This document shows positions 9,086 to 21,010 of a stretch of DNA of 64,000 bases, in pieces. Under the pieces are notes generated by a model that was not told the origin of the DNA, ran no database searches, and worked only from the letters and a program-made list of their open reading frames with translations. The DNA comes from CAWAHD01 sp963781785. Lineage in GTDB: Bacteria > Planctomycetota > Planctomycetia > Isosphaerales > Isosphaeraceae. The stretch lies in contig CAWAHD010000003.1 of the NCBI GenBank assembly GCA_963781785.1, positions 434,001 to 498,000 of the forward strand, read 5' to 3'. The translations under genes and the position numbers were made by a program. How positions within the stretch are numbered: the first letter of the stretch is position 1; every line of letters begins with the position of its first letter.

Positions 9086-12000
9086 TTGGGTCGATTCACG
9101 AACGCGATCATCGGCATGGGCTGTCTGCTGACGGCCCAGGCGAACGCGCCGCGTGCGCCTGCGGATTCTCCAGGCGCCGCCGCTCCGGCTCCCGCGCCAG
9201 ACCCGTCCCCAGGATATACCCTCCGCTGGGTGGTTCGTCATTCTCGAGAGTCCGAAGGATCTTGACGAATTCTGGCAACGGCTCGAGCGTCCGGACCTCA
9301 CGGTGTTGAAGGGCGATCGCATGGGGACCACGGGCGTCCGTGCTATCGACGGCGTCGAGCGCGGGCAGTCGTCTGACTACGTGGTTGAATCCATCCGAGT
9401 TAGCGGACGCGTTGCGGGTGATCATGCGAATCTCAAGGTCTCCCTGGGGATCACGCTCAAGGAAGCAGAACCAATCTGGGTTCCGGTTCGACTGGATGGT
9501 CCCTGGTTGGTTGGCGCCAGGGAAGGTGCTCGTGAGCTTGGCTTGAGGACGGTTGCGGGGAGGCAGTGGCAAGTCAGGCTGGCCGGTTCTGGAGCGCATC
9601 GCGTCGAAATCGAGCTGAGGCTTGCGGTCAGGGCGAACCCCGCGCGCGAGGCACTTTCGCTGGCCATCCCGGAAGCCGCCTCGACTGTGGTGGAGCTCGA
9701 GTTTTCACGGCGGGTGTCTGACGTCATGATCGGCACCGACGAGGAATTCGGTCAGCAGGAACAGGGCGAGGGCAAAGGGAGCCGCCTGACGGCCCATCTA
9801 TCCCCGCGGTCCAAACTGGATGTGAGCTGGGCGTGCGCGGATTCGGGGGCGAAGAAGCCGCTCCTCACGGCACAGGGTGAAATCGCAATCGACATCGACC
9901 TCGAGCAGGTGCGGACGCGGTCGTCGTGGGCGATCCAGTGCGTTCGAGGCACGAGCCACAGCCTGGACGTCAGGATCGAGGAGGGCGAAGAAATCACCGA
10001 GCTCGCGCTCGACGACCAGGCGGTCGAAGACGGAATCGAACGCGTGCCTGGTTCAGGCAAATTGACGATTCGGCTGGGCGATTCTCTGCGCCGGCGAGGA
10101 GAAACGACTCGTGATCAAGACCCGCCGTTCGTTTTCGAGCCAGGGGTGCGCGCCGGATCTCATTCGCCGGATTCGGGCTCTGCGATGCACGCGAACAATC
10201 GGGGTATATCGGCATCACGCAGAGCGCGAACCTGTGGGTGAGCGCAACGACCTCGCAAGGCCTCAGGCGGATCGACTCCAGCCATTTGCCGCCCTACTTG
10301 CGGGCGCGTCCTTCGACGAGCCTGGCGTTCGAGTTTCTGGACCAGCCGTTCGTACTCGACTTGGCCATCGAGCCTTCACCTCCGCTGGTTCGCGGTGAAG
10401 CGAAGACGTTCTTCCAGATCGACCGTGATCAGGCCCGGAGCGAGACGACGGTTGATCTGCACTGGGTGGGCGGCCGGGTCTTCGAGGTTGAGCTGGGTGT
10501 TGCACCCGGACTTGAAATGGTTTCGGCTGGCCCTGCCGACGTGATCGAGAGCTTCCATTTGACGAACGAGATTCCGGGCCAGGGTCAGGGCGAGGCCCGC
10601 CGCCTCCGGTTGCGGTTGACGCCCGTGGCTCGCGAGAGCAACGGGGTGACTTTCAAGCTCGCGGGGTTGCAGCGGATTCCACCCGAGGGTTCGATGAAGC
10701 TCGGCCTGTTCACGCTCGGCAAGACGCCGGTGACGGCCTCCTACACGGTGGCCACTGAGCGGGGCCGGTTGGTGGAGCTGGAGGACGAATCAGGACGACT
10801 GAGACGCTCAGGCGGTCCCGACGATCAACACCGAGGGTGGCCGGCGGACTGGCCCTGGCCGCTTGCACAAAAGTCGACGGGCTCGACGGCGCTCACGCTG
10901 ACCGGCGACGGAGATACCGCGTATCTCCCGATCCGCGTTACGCGCCAGGCTCGACGGCTGTCGCGCGATACGGTTCTCTCCGCCCAGGTGACGGCACGAT
11001 CGGTCGACTTGCTCCAACGGACCAACCTCACCGTGCATCAGGGCGAGCTGCGTTCGTTGGAGATCTGCGTTCCGGCGGCCATCACCGACCGCTGGGAGCT
11101 GCTCGACCGGGACGAGATCGGGCGCGAGGAGATCGGCCGCGAGCCGGACGGTACGCGGCGTTATCGGCTGTTGTTCGATCGGCCGGTTATCGACAAAGCC
11201 ACTTTGCGGTTTCGGTATCGCCTGGCCGTGGCGCCAGCGCCGGATGTCCCAGGTGCGACGGAGATCGTGATTCCCTTGATTTCCTTCAAGGAGGGAGACG
11301 GCGGACCGGCAAAGGTGGAATTATCGCTGGCGCCGCAGGTCGTTCTCGAGGGGACAAGCCCAGGCTGGGTGCCCTCGTCGGGCGACTATCGAGCCGATTC
11401 CTCCGATGAGGGAGCGACCGCGCACTTCACCGAGGCAGAACCGCGCCGGCCGGACCATTGTCTTTTCACGTTCAAGGTTCGCACACTGAAGCCCGTTGCT
11501 CTTCCCTCCGTGGTGGTTCCGCGGCTTTTGATCAAGACGGTTCGAGCCGCCGACGAGACGATGACGAGCACTGCCCGGTACTGGGTCGAGTCTCATGGGC
11601 CGGACTTTCCGTTTGCTCTTCCGGAAGGGACCGCGTGGGTTGGGGCTCGGGTCGACGGGCGGGTCGCAGATCGCGTCGAGTACGACCCGGCACGATCCGA
11701 GTATCGCATGCGGTTTCCCGGCGACGTCGGGTCGAGGCCGGCCCTGGTCGAGCTGGAGTATCAGGACACTGTCCCCAATGCTCGATCGACCTGGCGAGCT
11801 CCGCGGCTCCTCGACGGAGGAGTTGTGCTGCAAGCCCTCTGGGAAGTTCACCTTCCCTGGAGCCTGGCGCTGGTCGGAATCCCACACGGCTGGGCCGATG
11901 AGAATACGTGGTACTGGACAGGCTACGTGTGGAAGCGCCGATCCTGGAAGAACGGGGCCAGTTTGAATGAATGGATTCTCGGCCCCGGGGTATCGCCCTC

Positions 12001-12538
12001 GGCGATCAGCGATTTCGATGGAGCCAGCTCCGACGATTCGGATCACTACCTCTTCAGCCGGAGCGGCCCACCCGCCAGCTTGGGCGTCTGGATCGTGCCG
12101 CGGTCGTGGCTCGTGGGAATCTGCTCCGGGACCACGCTGGTGATCGGCTTTCTCGCCATTTTCGCCAAGCTTCGTTTTCGCACCATCTGGGTCGGGATCG
12201 CCGGGCTGGGCCTGCTGGCAGCAGTCCTCTTGCAGCCGAACGTGACGTTCCTCGCGATTCAGTCGGCCTTGATCGGCGGTGCACTGACCTTGGTGGGGCT
12301 GATTATCGAGCAAGTCGTCGAAAGATCGAAGTCGTTGCGAAGAGTACCCTTGGGAGGGGCTGTCAGTGCGACCCGAATCGGAAGCGATTCGTCTCTGACC
12401 CGGCCGGTAGAGGTCGGCTCCGACGATTCGACGGCCATTCGGGTGCGGGTCCCGTCCACGCTGGATCATGTTGTGACCCCGCTGGCCATTCAACCCGTCG
12501 AAGAAGGGGCGCGGAGCTCAACCGTGGAACGCGCGTGA
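9086..12538 (+). CDS. Giant exported beta-rich protein with C-terminal membrane helices (frameshifted)
   Basis: About 1150 residues when three frames are joined. TTG 9086 gives a signal-like start (GRFTNAIIGMGCLLTAQANA, then an Ala/Pro-rich stretch); ATG 9116 is an alternative. The frame changes near 9225-9232 (into FVILESPKDLDEFWQRL) and again near 10100-10120 (out of LTIRLGDSLRRRGE, into RISFAGFGLCDAREQSGY). The body is rich in short beta-strand segments. Near the C-terminus are about three hydrophobic helices (LVGICSGTTLVIGFLAIF, IWVGIAGLGLLAAVLL) and a Ser/Val-rich tail. I believe this matches a conserved hypothetical of Isosphaeraceae, but no enzymatic motif is visible. It ends 2 bases before the next giant gene. 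Confidence 0.55.
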
Positions 12539-12540
12539 TT

Positions 12541-15500
12541 ATGTCCCCGGGCAGAGGCACATCGACTGCGCTCAATCGCCTGGCCCCAATTTGGCTCTTG
12601 CTCCCCTTGTTGACCGGAGCGTCAGACCCCGAGATCATTCGGGCGCGGGTTCCGGCGAACGACGTTTCACGATGGTTTCCCGCGGGCACCGAGCTGCGGG
12701 TGATGCCCGCGAAGCAGTTCGACGCGCTGGTCGAAGACGCGATCGACGGATCATCGCGCGCACGGTCGGCGCATCCTCCGCGGTTGATCCGCGCGCGCCA
12801 CCAGGCACGGTGGGGCTCTGGTGTCCTGGCGGGACACTCCGAGCTGGTCGTCGAGGCGGCATCATCGGGACCTGCTGATTTTGCATTGGAACCGTGGACG
12901 CCGGCGATCATCCCCACCGCCGGCAGCGCCAAAGCCATCGGTGCTCGGGATTCGGGAAAGCCCAGCCTGTGGATCGATTCGGCGCCTTACCAGACCGTCG
13001 AGCTGGATTGGGAATTGCGGCCGCAATCGTATTCGAGGGGACGGAGCCTGGCGCTGGATCTTCCGGGTGACGAGACCACGGTGCTGGCGGTCGACATCCC
13101 GAAAGACTGGGTCATCTCGTGCCGGCGCGGCCGGCGTCAGGGCTCGCAGCCGGCCACGGAGCCGGACCGGCAGCTCTGGGAAATCAAGGCCGAGTCCGGC
13201 CGGATCGAGGTTCGTCTCCATGATCCGGGACCGGGGCAGTCGCTGGTTGCCTCGAACTCATGGGTATCCGGGTCGACGCAGATCGACCTGAGGAAGACCA
13301 CGAATCGGGGTGGCGGATTGGTCAACTGGACGGCGGACTGGACTGTTGACCTCGATCCTCGCAACGCCAAGCCGCTCGTCTTTGCGGTCGACCCCGGACT
13401 GGAGTTCATCGATGTGCAGGGCACTGCGGTCCGAGGTTTTTCTCTGGAAGGATCCGGGCCCAGCGCACAATTGATCGTCACACTGGGCGACGAACTGAAG
13501 TCATCGACCGCGCTGCGATTTCTCGCTCACGCCAGAGTTCCTTCGGAGGGGGATTGGACAATCCCCTCGATCCGGCTGCTCGATGCCACCTGGACGGGCG
13601 GAACCACGGCGGTGATCCTCGATGACTTCCACGTCCTTCAGGATTACAAGGAAACGAATGGAAGACGGATCTTTCCCGCGGAAGGGGACGGAGCACCGAT
13701 CGATCGCCTGGTCTTCGAATCGAATTCAGCCCGGTCGGTCGGTCAGCTCGTCTTTCGCAAACCTCGGGCCGAATCATCATGCGTGGTGCGAGGGCAGCTC
13801 TTTCTGGCCGGCGCGGCGTGTCGCCTCGAGTGTCAGCTAGATTGGGAGTTCCAGCGGGGATCGCGTTCAGCGCTCGAGAATCGATCTGAATCGCGGATGG
13901 GTTCCCGATCGCGTAGAGATCAAGGGTGGGACCGAGCGGGTGAGCTGGCATCCGTCAGTCCTGCCTTCGGGAGGCATGCGCGTCCACGTTTCCGCGGAGC
14001 CGACGGCCCTTCTCCGCAACGAGCTACGGCTATCGCTGAGCGCAAGCTCGCCCGTGGCGGACTTTCGCGGTCCGCTGCAATTACCTCGGGTCCGACCTGT
14101 TGACACGAGAATCGCCGATGAAGCGTGGTTGGCGTGGGTCGATCAGGGAACAATCATCCAGCCGCGGCAGGCGCGAGGTCTCGTCTGGATCGACCCCGGC
14201 GGGCTCGCCGGTTTCACGTCCGCACCTGGGCCCGGGTCGAACTTGCGGGAGGCACTTGCCTGGCGGTGGATCGCCGAACTCGGCACGGCTCAATTAGACC
14301 GTGAGCGGATCGAGCAGGAGCCGGGAGCAACCATCCGCGCGACGGCGCGGGTCGATCCGGCGGGCCGACGTCTGATGGTGGATGGAAGCTTGGTCGTGGA
14401 TGCCGGCGCCCTCTCGCTCGATTCGATTCCGATCTGGATCGGTCAGCCGGCATCGGCTATAGCAGGTTGGCGGTTCAACGACGAATCGGGCGGTGAGCGT
14501 CTAGCGGTGGTGCCGATCGCCCCGGCGGCTCGATCGAAATGGCGGTTTCCCGCAGACGGCTCCGCCTGGAGCCTCCGCCTGAAAGCCGCCCCTCAGACCA
14601 GGAAAGTGGTTGGCTTCCATGGCGAGCTCGCCTGGAATTCGGGTGGGTCGATCCCGCTCCTTGCGGTGTCTCCCCGGTATTTGTTCCGGGGCATGATCTC
14701 GGTGGAGGCACCCAGGGCTGTGCGCTATCGGGTCAAGACCGCGGGTTTGCGCCGCCTCGACGCGTCCGGCCTGGATCAGCCTCAGATCGAGGCCGACCAG
14801 GATATCATGGAAGCCGGCCGGGAAGAGCGGAATGTAAGTAATCGCATTTATAAATATTCATTCGCATACGATAAACCGGGTGGCCGCCTGGAGCTTGCGA
14901 GCGAGCCGATGGCTCCTTTGCAATTGCCGGGAATCATCCGCGAGGCCGTGTTGACAACGACGGTCGATCCGAACGGGCCTCTGCTTCATCGTCTGCGGCT
15001 GCTTGTTCATCCGGCGGAAGCGTCGTCGCTCGAGCTCGTCGTGCCTGCACCGCTGACACTCCTGCGAATTCGCCGAGATGGAGTCGAGGTTGCGGCGATC
15101 CGATCCGGGTCGAATCTGTCCATCCCCTTACCCGGGTCAAGTCAGGGGCCCAGGTCCAGCACGATCCTGATCGACTACCTGGTGGAGAATACGACGGCAG
15201 GGGACGGAAGTCGAATACGGCCGGACATCCCGGAGGTGGCGTTGCCCTGTCTGTCTTTTGTGTGGGAGGTGACAGCGCCCGCGGGATGGAAGGCTGTCGA
15301 CCCCGGTCCGGGATGGATCGTGAGCGATCGAGAAGGCAGCTCTTTCTGGCCTGCAGGGGCACTGGGGCTATGGAAGCCGGAGTGGGACATTTTCCGCGGC
15401 AGAAGCCGCTCGAAGGATGAAGAATTGCTCGGCGTTCTCGACGAGCGGCTCGCAGATTCGGTCTCCACCGAGCTGACCCTTGCTGAGGTGCTCACACGAT

Positions 15501-18500
15501 GGGACCTGGGCCCTCGATCGGTCGTGATTGACAGAGTCGCGCTCAACGCATCCGCTATCGGGCCGAGATCGCTGTGCATTCCCGGCAGGGCAAAAGCCCA
15601 GGGACGTCATATCTCGCTGACCACGCTCGAGGAACATGGATTGGCGCTTGTTCCATTCGAGGATGCCGTGGTGATCACGACCACCGGGGATCTTCCGGAA
15701 TTCGACAGGCGCGATCGCTGGAATGGGGCGATCACCGAGTCTCTCGCCTGGGGGTCCGACCGGGCTGATCGGTTCCAGACAGTGGTGCGCTGGCGGGAGG
15801 AGCCCTCTCCCAAGACCAGCTCCACGGCTGCCGAGGAAACCGGCGAACGAGTCAAGCGCCTGGAAGGATGGTCGACAGGGAGATTCGCCGGTGCGAGCTG
15901 GCCTCGCGAGAATTCGTTTATCTATCTGATCGATGTGAAGGCGCGAATCGTGACGGGATGGATCATCGCGGGCACCTGGCTCATGGGGTGGCTCTGGTGG
16001 CGGCGTCGCGTTGAGCACGGCCGGTTTGTAGTGCTAGCGGTGGTAACGGCGGGAAGTCTGCTGTTCGATTGGCTGCTCCCGACGCGGCACGCGAGTTTCA
16101 CGGCGGCCCTGTTTATCGGCTCGCTCGGTATCTTGATGATCGAGCTCGGCGCCGCGGCGGCTCGACCTCACCGCGAAGGGCACCGACCAATCCGGACCGA
16201 GAGTTCGCTGGCTCGCCGTGTGGCCGGTACCGCGATGATCGCCGGGCTTGTCTGTGTGCTGATGGGTTCGTTGGCCCTCGGCCAACCGGCAGGCTGGCGA
16301 AGCTCAGCGATTCTGGCCCTCTATCCGTACGAGGGATCATTCGATCCCGGCCGCCCGCCGCAGGATGTCATTGTGCGCCTCAGCGATTTCGATCGATTGT
16401 CGCGGCTGGCGGAGGCAAAAGCTCCAGCCACCTGGACATCTGTACGAGCAGTCTCTGCGCTCCATCGGGTGCGGACAAAGTCAGCCCAGAACGTCGTCGT
16501 GGAGAGCGAGCTCGAGCTGATCGCCGCGGGTCGAGCACCGTTTCAGCTGGCGGATTCCCGTATCGCAGGCTCGAGACATTCAAGCGAGTCTGGACGGGAA
16601 TCCAGTTCCTATCCTGATCGAGCCAGGCGGAGAGGCCGGCACGGTGGTGATTGCCCAACCGGGGAAGTTTCTCCTGCGGGTCCGCCGGTCGGCGACGACC
16701 AGATTCGAGTCTGGCTTTGAAGCACTGCGCCTGCTCATCAACGCGATGCCATCCGCGCGGGTGATCGTGGAACCGGGGGCCGACGGCACAAGCCCCGGCG
16801 AGGTGACGGCATCCGGCGCGATTCGGCTGGGGACCGATCAATCGTTGGCTGGCCGGCTCGGCCCCGTTGACAAGCTTGAAATTCGCTGGCCGGCGCCCGG
16901 TCCGCTCGTGGCCCAGAGAACCGTGGGGATTGTCGAGGGCTTGATCTTGTGGGACATCAAGTCCGCCGGCGATCGAGTCCTGGCCAGGCTCACCTACCAC
17001 CAGCCGCATGACCTGACGGTGGTCAGGCTCTCGCATCAGCATGGCTTGATTCTTCGTTCAGCGCGGGTTCGGGGTTCGGCCGAGCCCGTCTGGGTAGAAA
17101 ATGCCGCGAAGGAAGAATGGATCCTGCACGTCGAGCCTCCGCTTGAAGCGGCTTCGACGATCGAGCTCGATTGCTGGATGCCGCTCGATCAAGGACGGGC
17201 AGACGGCGGGAAGGCGCAGTGGACTCGAGCGCCGGCGGAAGCCGGCCGCCGGCTTCCCGAGCTCCAGCCCTTGGGCGCGGAGCGGTATTCCGGGTTGCTG
17301 GGAGTGCGCAGACCCGGGGATTGGACCGGACGATTCGATCCGCCGATGGGCGTCGATCCGATCAGCGACGAGTCGTTCGTGAAATCGTGGGGAAGTCTTC
17401 CGGACGATCCGTTGACCTTGTGCGGGACGAGCCGGTTCGTTCGCGATTGCCATGCTTCGATCCCCACGGGGCCTGCACCCACAAGAGTCGTCGTCAAGCC
17501 CACCGTCGGGCTGCAGCTCGAATCCGGGCGGATTGCCATGATGGTCGACGCCGAGCTTTCCGAGAACTCCGGGCATCTTCGCCGGCTGGAGGCCAAGTTG
17601 CCCGATGATCTGTATATCAACGAGGTCACTGCCCCTGGATTGGCTGACTGGACGGTCACGCCCGATCACCGGCTGCACTTGACGTTCGATCGGCCGGTCG
17701 CATCACCCCGGCGACGGCTGCATCTCTCAGCCTGGATCCCCTTGCGCGAGGATCCGCTAAAAATCGGCGTGCGACACCACCGCACCCGGCTGCCCTGGAT
17801 CGAGTGGGAAGGTTCAGATGTCCAGGCCGGTTTCCTGGCGATCTCGTCGACCACGAAGCTGGAAATCGAAGGGTCGCCGGGCGTGACCTTGATGAGCTCG
17901 GATCCCTCGGGCGCTTCGGGGACGCCCCCGCCGCGCTATCGTCGGACTTACCGAGTTGACGATGCCCAACGGCTGGGCGAGATCGTTTGGGAATCGCTTC
18001 CCGCCCGGGTGCGAGTTTCTATCGAAAGTCAGATGACGATTCATCCCGACTCAGCGGAATGGGTGGCCGTGCTTCGATACGACGTTGTCGGAGGCTCGCT
18101 TGATGCGATCCACTTGCGGGTGCCCGCAGCCTGGGCAGCGACCGCCGAGCTTCGTCTCGCGGGAAGTGAATTCCAGTTGACGACCGAGACGCGCAAGGAC
18201 TCCGCGTTCTGGACGATCACTCCCGAGCGCCCGATCTGGGGTTCTCAGCGGTTTGTACTCAGATCTAGCCGTCCCCTGGGTTCTGATCGAGAAATCGTTT
18301 ACCCGGAAGTCTCACCGCAGGGGCGAGGAGCCGCCGATGCCGTGCTGCGGGTCGTCAACGCAACCGGGCGTCCGCTGGCGATCGAAAGCTCTGCGGGGCT
18401 GGAACGGATCGGCGATTCTGGCAGGTTTCGGGCCAGAGAGTTCGCAATCGACGTCGGTAGTTCGATCGGTACTTTCCGCGTCAGCCGGGAATCCTGGATT

Positions 18501-19631
18501 CTGAGGGCTCAACTTCCCCGAGTTGGCTCGGAAGCCGGTGCTTCGCAGGGCGGCGGAGCACGTCTGGCGTTCGCCGAGGTCTCGATCGTGGCGCTTTCAG
18601 ATCGATCGAACATCGGCCGGGCCGTCTATGAGACGGTCGCCGGTACCGGCTCTGATCTTTCGATTGCTCTTCCACCCGGCAGTTCCTTTGTCTGGGCGAC
18701 CGTTGACTCCAACTGCGTGACACCGTTTGAATTGTCCTCCGGAACCTGGTCAATTCCGCTCGATGACAGTCGCCAGTCTCGGGTCTGCTTGATCTGGCGT
18801 ACGGATTCGGCCCCATCGCCGTCCAGTGCAGTCAGTCCGTTCGATCTTCCAAGGGCGGGGTCAGCGCCTGTGACAACTCTGGTCGCGATCAACACACCGA
18901 CACCGGTGGCAATCCAGGGTGACCTGGGGGGTCTGGAAGCCATATCAGCAGCTCGCTTCGAGATGGCTCGAGCCGACTGGCTCAGCCGCTCCATCGATGA
19001 TTTCGTGGCGAAGATCGATCGCAGCTCCGGTCGTGAACACGCGAAGCTGATCTCCCTGTTGATCAGCCATGAGCTGGCCTTGAGAACTGCGGAGAGAAGA
19101 AACGCGCATGGCGATCCGGCCAGAGACAAGGGCACCCTCGATCGAGCCGAACGCAATTCCGAGATGATCCGGAGGGCGCGGGCCGCGCCTATCGAGCTGC
19201 TCCGCAAGGCAAAGCTTGACGACGATCTGGCTGCGGTACAGCGGTACCTGGGTGAACGAGCAGCCGACCCCGCTCGCCCATCGCCCGGGGTCGCTGAACC
19301 GAACACGGTGGACCGCATCCGCGCCTTTGGAGGTCCCACGGTACTGCTCGGCACAGTTCCCGGAATCGACGATCCACAAGAATCGTTGACGATGACGTTG
19401 GCGCACACAACGTGGGACCGGGCGGGTCATTCTCCCGACGGTCGAGCGCTCATCGCGATCATCCTGCTTATTGCAGTCGCGTTCTTTGGGATCAGCCGAT
19501 TCCGCGGCTTCTGGATCAACCTCGTGGGCCTGATTACGGCGCTTGTGCTCGTAGGCTTCACGGCCGGACCGATCGCACTCGCAGCCGGACTCGGCCTGGC
19601 CGCGGCAGGGTGGAAGAAGGCGCGAGGTTGA
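12541..19631 (+). CDS. Giant exported two-part membrane protein, about 2360 residues (frameshifted)
   Basis: ATG 12541 follows the previous stop by 2 bases. The N-terminus has a hydrophobic segment (RLAPIWLLLPLLTGASD) suited to export. Frame changes near 13850-13870 (into RIDLNRGWVPDRVEI) and near 16547 (FQ then WRIPVSQARDIQASLDG) split one protein into three pieces. The middle has helices (VTGWIIAGTWLMGWLWW, FVVLAVVTAGSLLFDWLL, AGTAMIAGLVCVLMGSLALG) followed by a second beta-rich half, so the protein looks like two related halves each anchored in the membrane. The C-terminus has a last helical pair (ALIAIILLIAVAFFGI, LVGLITALVLVGFTAGPIAL). No catalytic motif is seen. With the two preceding genes it forms a 12.8-kb same-strand unit of unknown role at the cell envelope. 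Confidence 0.55.
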
Positions 19632-19642
19632 CTTGAATCATC

Positions 19643-20923
19643 TCAGCCGAATAGCTCTTTGATGGGTTGGCCGCCGTCGACGATCTTGATCGGCCGTCCG
19701 CGTGGGGTCGTGTACTGGGTCGCGAGATTGATGCCCATGGTTTTGGTCATGGTGGCGATCAGGTCCTGGACGCTGACGGGATGGTCGACGACGTCTACGC
19801 CGTCCTTGTCGGTAGCGCCGATGACCTGGCCGTTTCTCATACCGCCGCCTCCGACGACGACCGACCAGCTTCGCGGCCAGTGATCGCGGCCCGCATTTTG
19901 ATTGATGCGCGGCGTGCGGCCGAACTCACCCATCCAGACGATGGTTGTGGTGTCCAGCAGGCGGCGGCGTTCGAGGTCGGCGATGAGGGCTGACATGCCC
20001 TTGTCGAGCTCAGGCAGCAGCCTCTTGGAGAGCGCATCGAAATTGTTGGCATGGGTGTCCCAGCCATCAAGCGAGACCTCGACGTAGGTCACGCCTTGTT
20101 CGACAAGTCGCCGGGCCATCAGGCAGCCTGAGCCGAAGGATCCCTTTCCGTATGCTTCCCTGACGGCAGGAGACTCTTGTTCGAGATTGAAGGCGTCCTG
20201 GTAGTGGGAGTTCATCATCCGAAGCGTCTTCGAATAGACTGCCTTGTGATCGGCGGCCGCCTGGGCGTGGCGCTGCGCCACGAACTGGTTTTCAACCTGG
20301 CCCAGCATGTGGAGCCGGCGCTCCATGCGCCAGGCTTCGACGTCTTTCGGGGCGCGCAGATTGGCGATCGGAGCGTTCGGGTTCTGGACGACGAAGGGAG
20401 CGTAAGACATGCCCAGGAAGCCAGAGCCGGCACCGGGCGAGTTGATGGCGATGCAATGCGGGAGGTCGAAATGCTCAAGTCGCTCGCCGAGCTCCATCGC
20501 GCAGTAAGAGCCGAAGCCAGGGTGGACGACTGTGGGGTTGGGAGTATACCCGGTGTGCATCACGTAGTTGCCGCGATCGTGGTTGCCTTCCTTCGAATCG
20601 AGCGACCGAATGATGTTCAAGTGATGCATTTGCCTGGCCACCTTGGGCAAATGTTCAGATATCTTTACACCCGGGGCCGAAGTCTCGATCGGCCGGAACG
20701 GCCCGCCGTTCTTCTCGCTGTCTGGCTTCAGGTCCCAGATGTCCAGATGGCTCGGGCCTCCCCCCATCCAGAGCACGATGCAACTTCGGTTCGTCTTGCG
20801 AAGCTGCTGGGCCGAGGCTTCCAGAGACGAAAAGAACTGGATCGCGGGAACGCCGAGCGCCGTGGAGGCGAGGTGCCCCAGCCAGTGCCGCCGAGTCATC
20901 TGACCAAAAAGTGCTTGGGACAT
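19643..20923 (-). CDS. DUF1501 protein with Tat-type signal
   Basis: About 426 residues. ATG 20923 is preceded by AGGAG at suitable spacing and gives MSQALFGQMTRRHWLGH, a twin-arginine signal followed by a hydrophobic stretch (ASTALGVPAIQFFSSLEASA). The body has the family landmarks IVLWMGGGPSHLDIWDLKP, YVEVSLDGWDTHANNF and IVWMGEFGRTPRINQNAGRDHW, which resemble the alkaline-phosphatase/sulfatase metal-site pattern. The last ones (GEFGRTP, GRDHW) are well conserved in DUF1501. These proteins are numerous in planctomycetes and usually paired with DUF1549/DUF1553 proteins, as here. A role in periplasmic polymer breakdown is often suspected but not shown. Confidence 0.9.
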   Translation of the reverse strand: MSQALFGQMTRRHWLGHLASTALGVPAIQFFSSLEASAQQLRKTNRSCIVLWMGGGPSHLDIWDLKPDSEKNGGPFRPIETSAPGVKISEHLPKVARQMHHLNIIRSLDSKEGNHDRGNYVMHTGYTPNPTVVHPGFGSYCAMELGERLEHFDLPHCIAINSPGAGSGFLGMSYAPFVVQNPNAPIANLRAPKDVEAWRMERRLHMLGQVENQFVAQRHAQAAADHKAVYSKTLRMMNSHYQDAFNLEQESPAVREAYGKGSFGSGCLMARRLVEQGVTYVEVSLDGWDTHANNFDALSKRLLPELDKGMSALIADLERRRLLDTTTIVWMGEFGRTPRINQNAGRDHWPRSWSVVVGGGGMRNGQVIGATDKDGVDVVDHPVSVQDLIATMTKTMGINLATQYTTPRGRPIKIVDGGQPIKELFG

Positions 20924-21010
20924 GACGATGCTCCTCGAGCCAGGGCGGGGTTGAATGGCCAAGCCGCCGCGCTACTGGGCGAGGCGGCGTGCCGCGATCG
21001 TGCCCATTTT

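Noticed and set aside
11321..12493. Long minus-strand open frame opposite the first giant exported protein
   Set aside because: The + strand reading has membrane helices and continues a conserved protein; the minus reading is Arg/Gly/Pro-rich without domain content.
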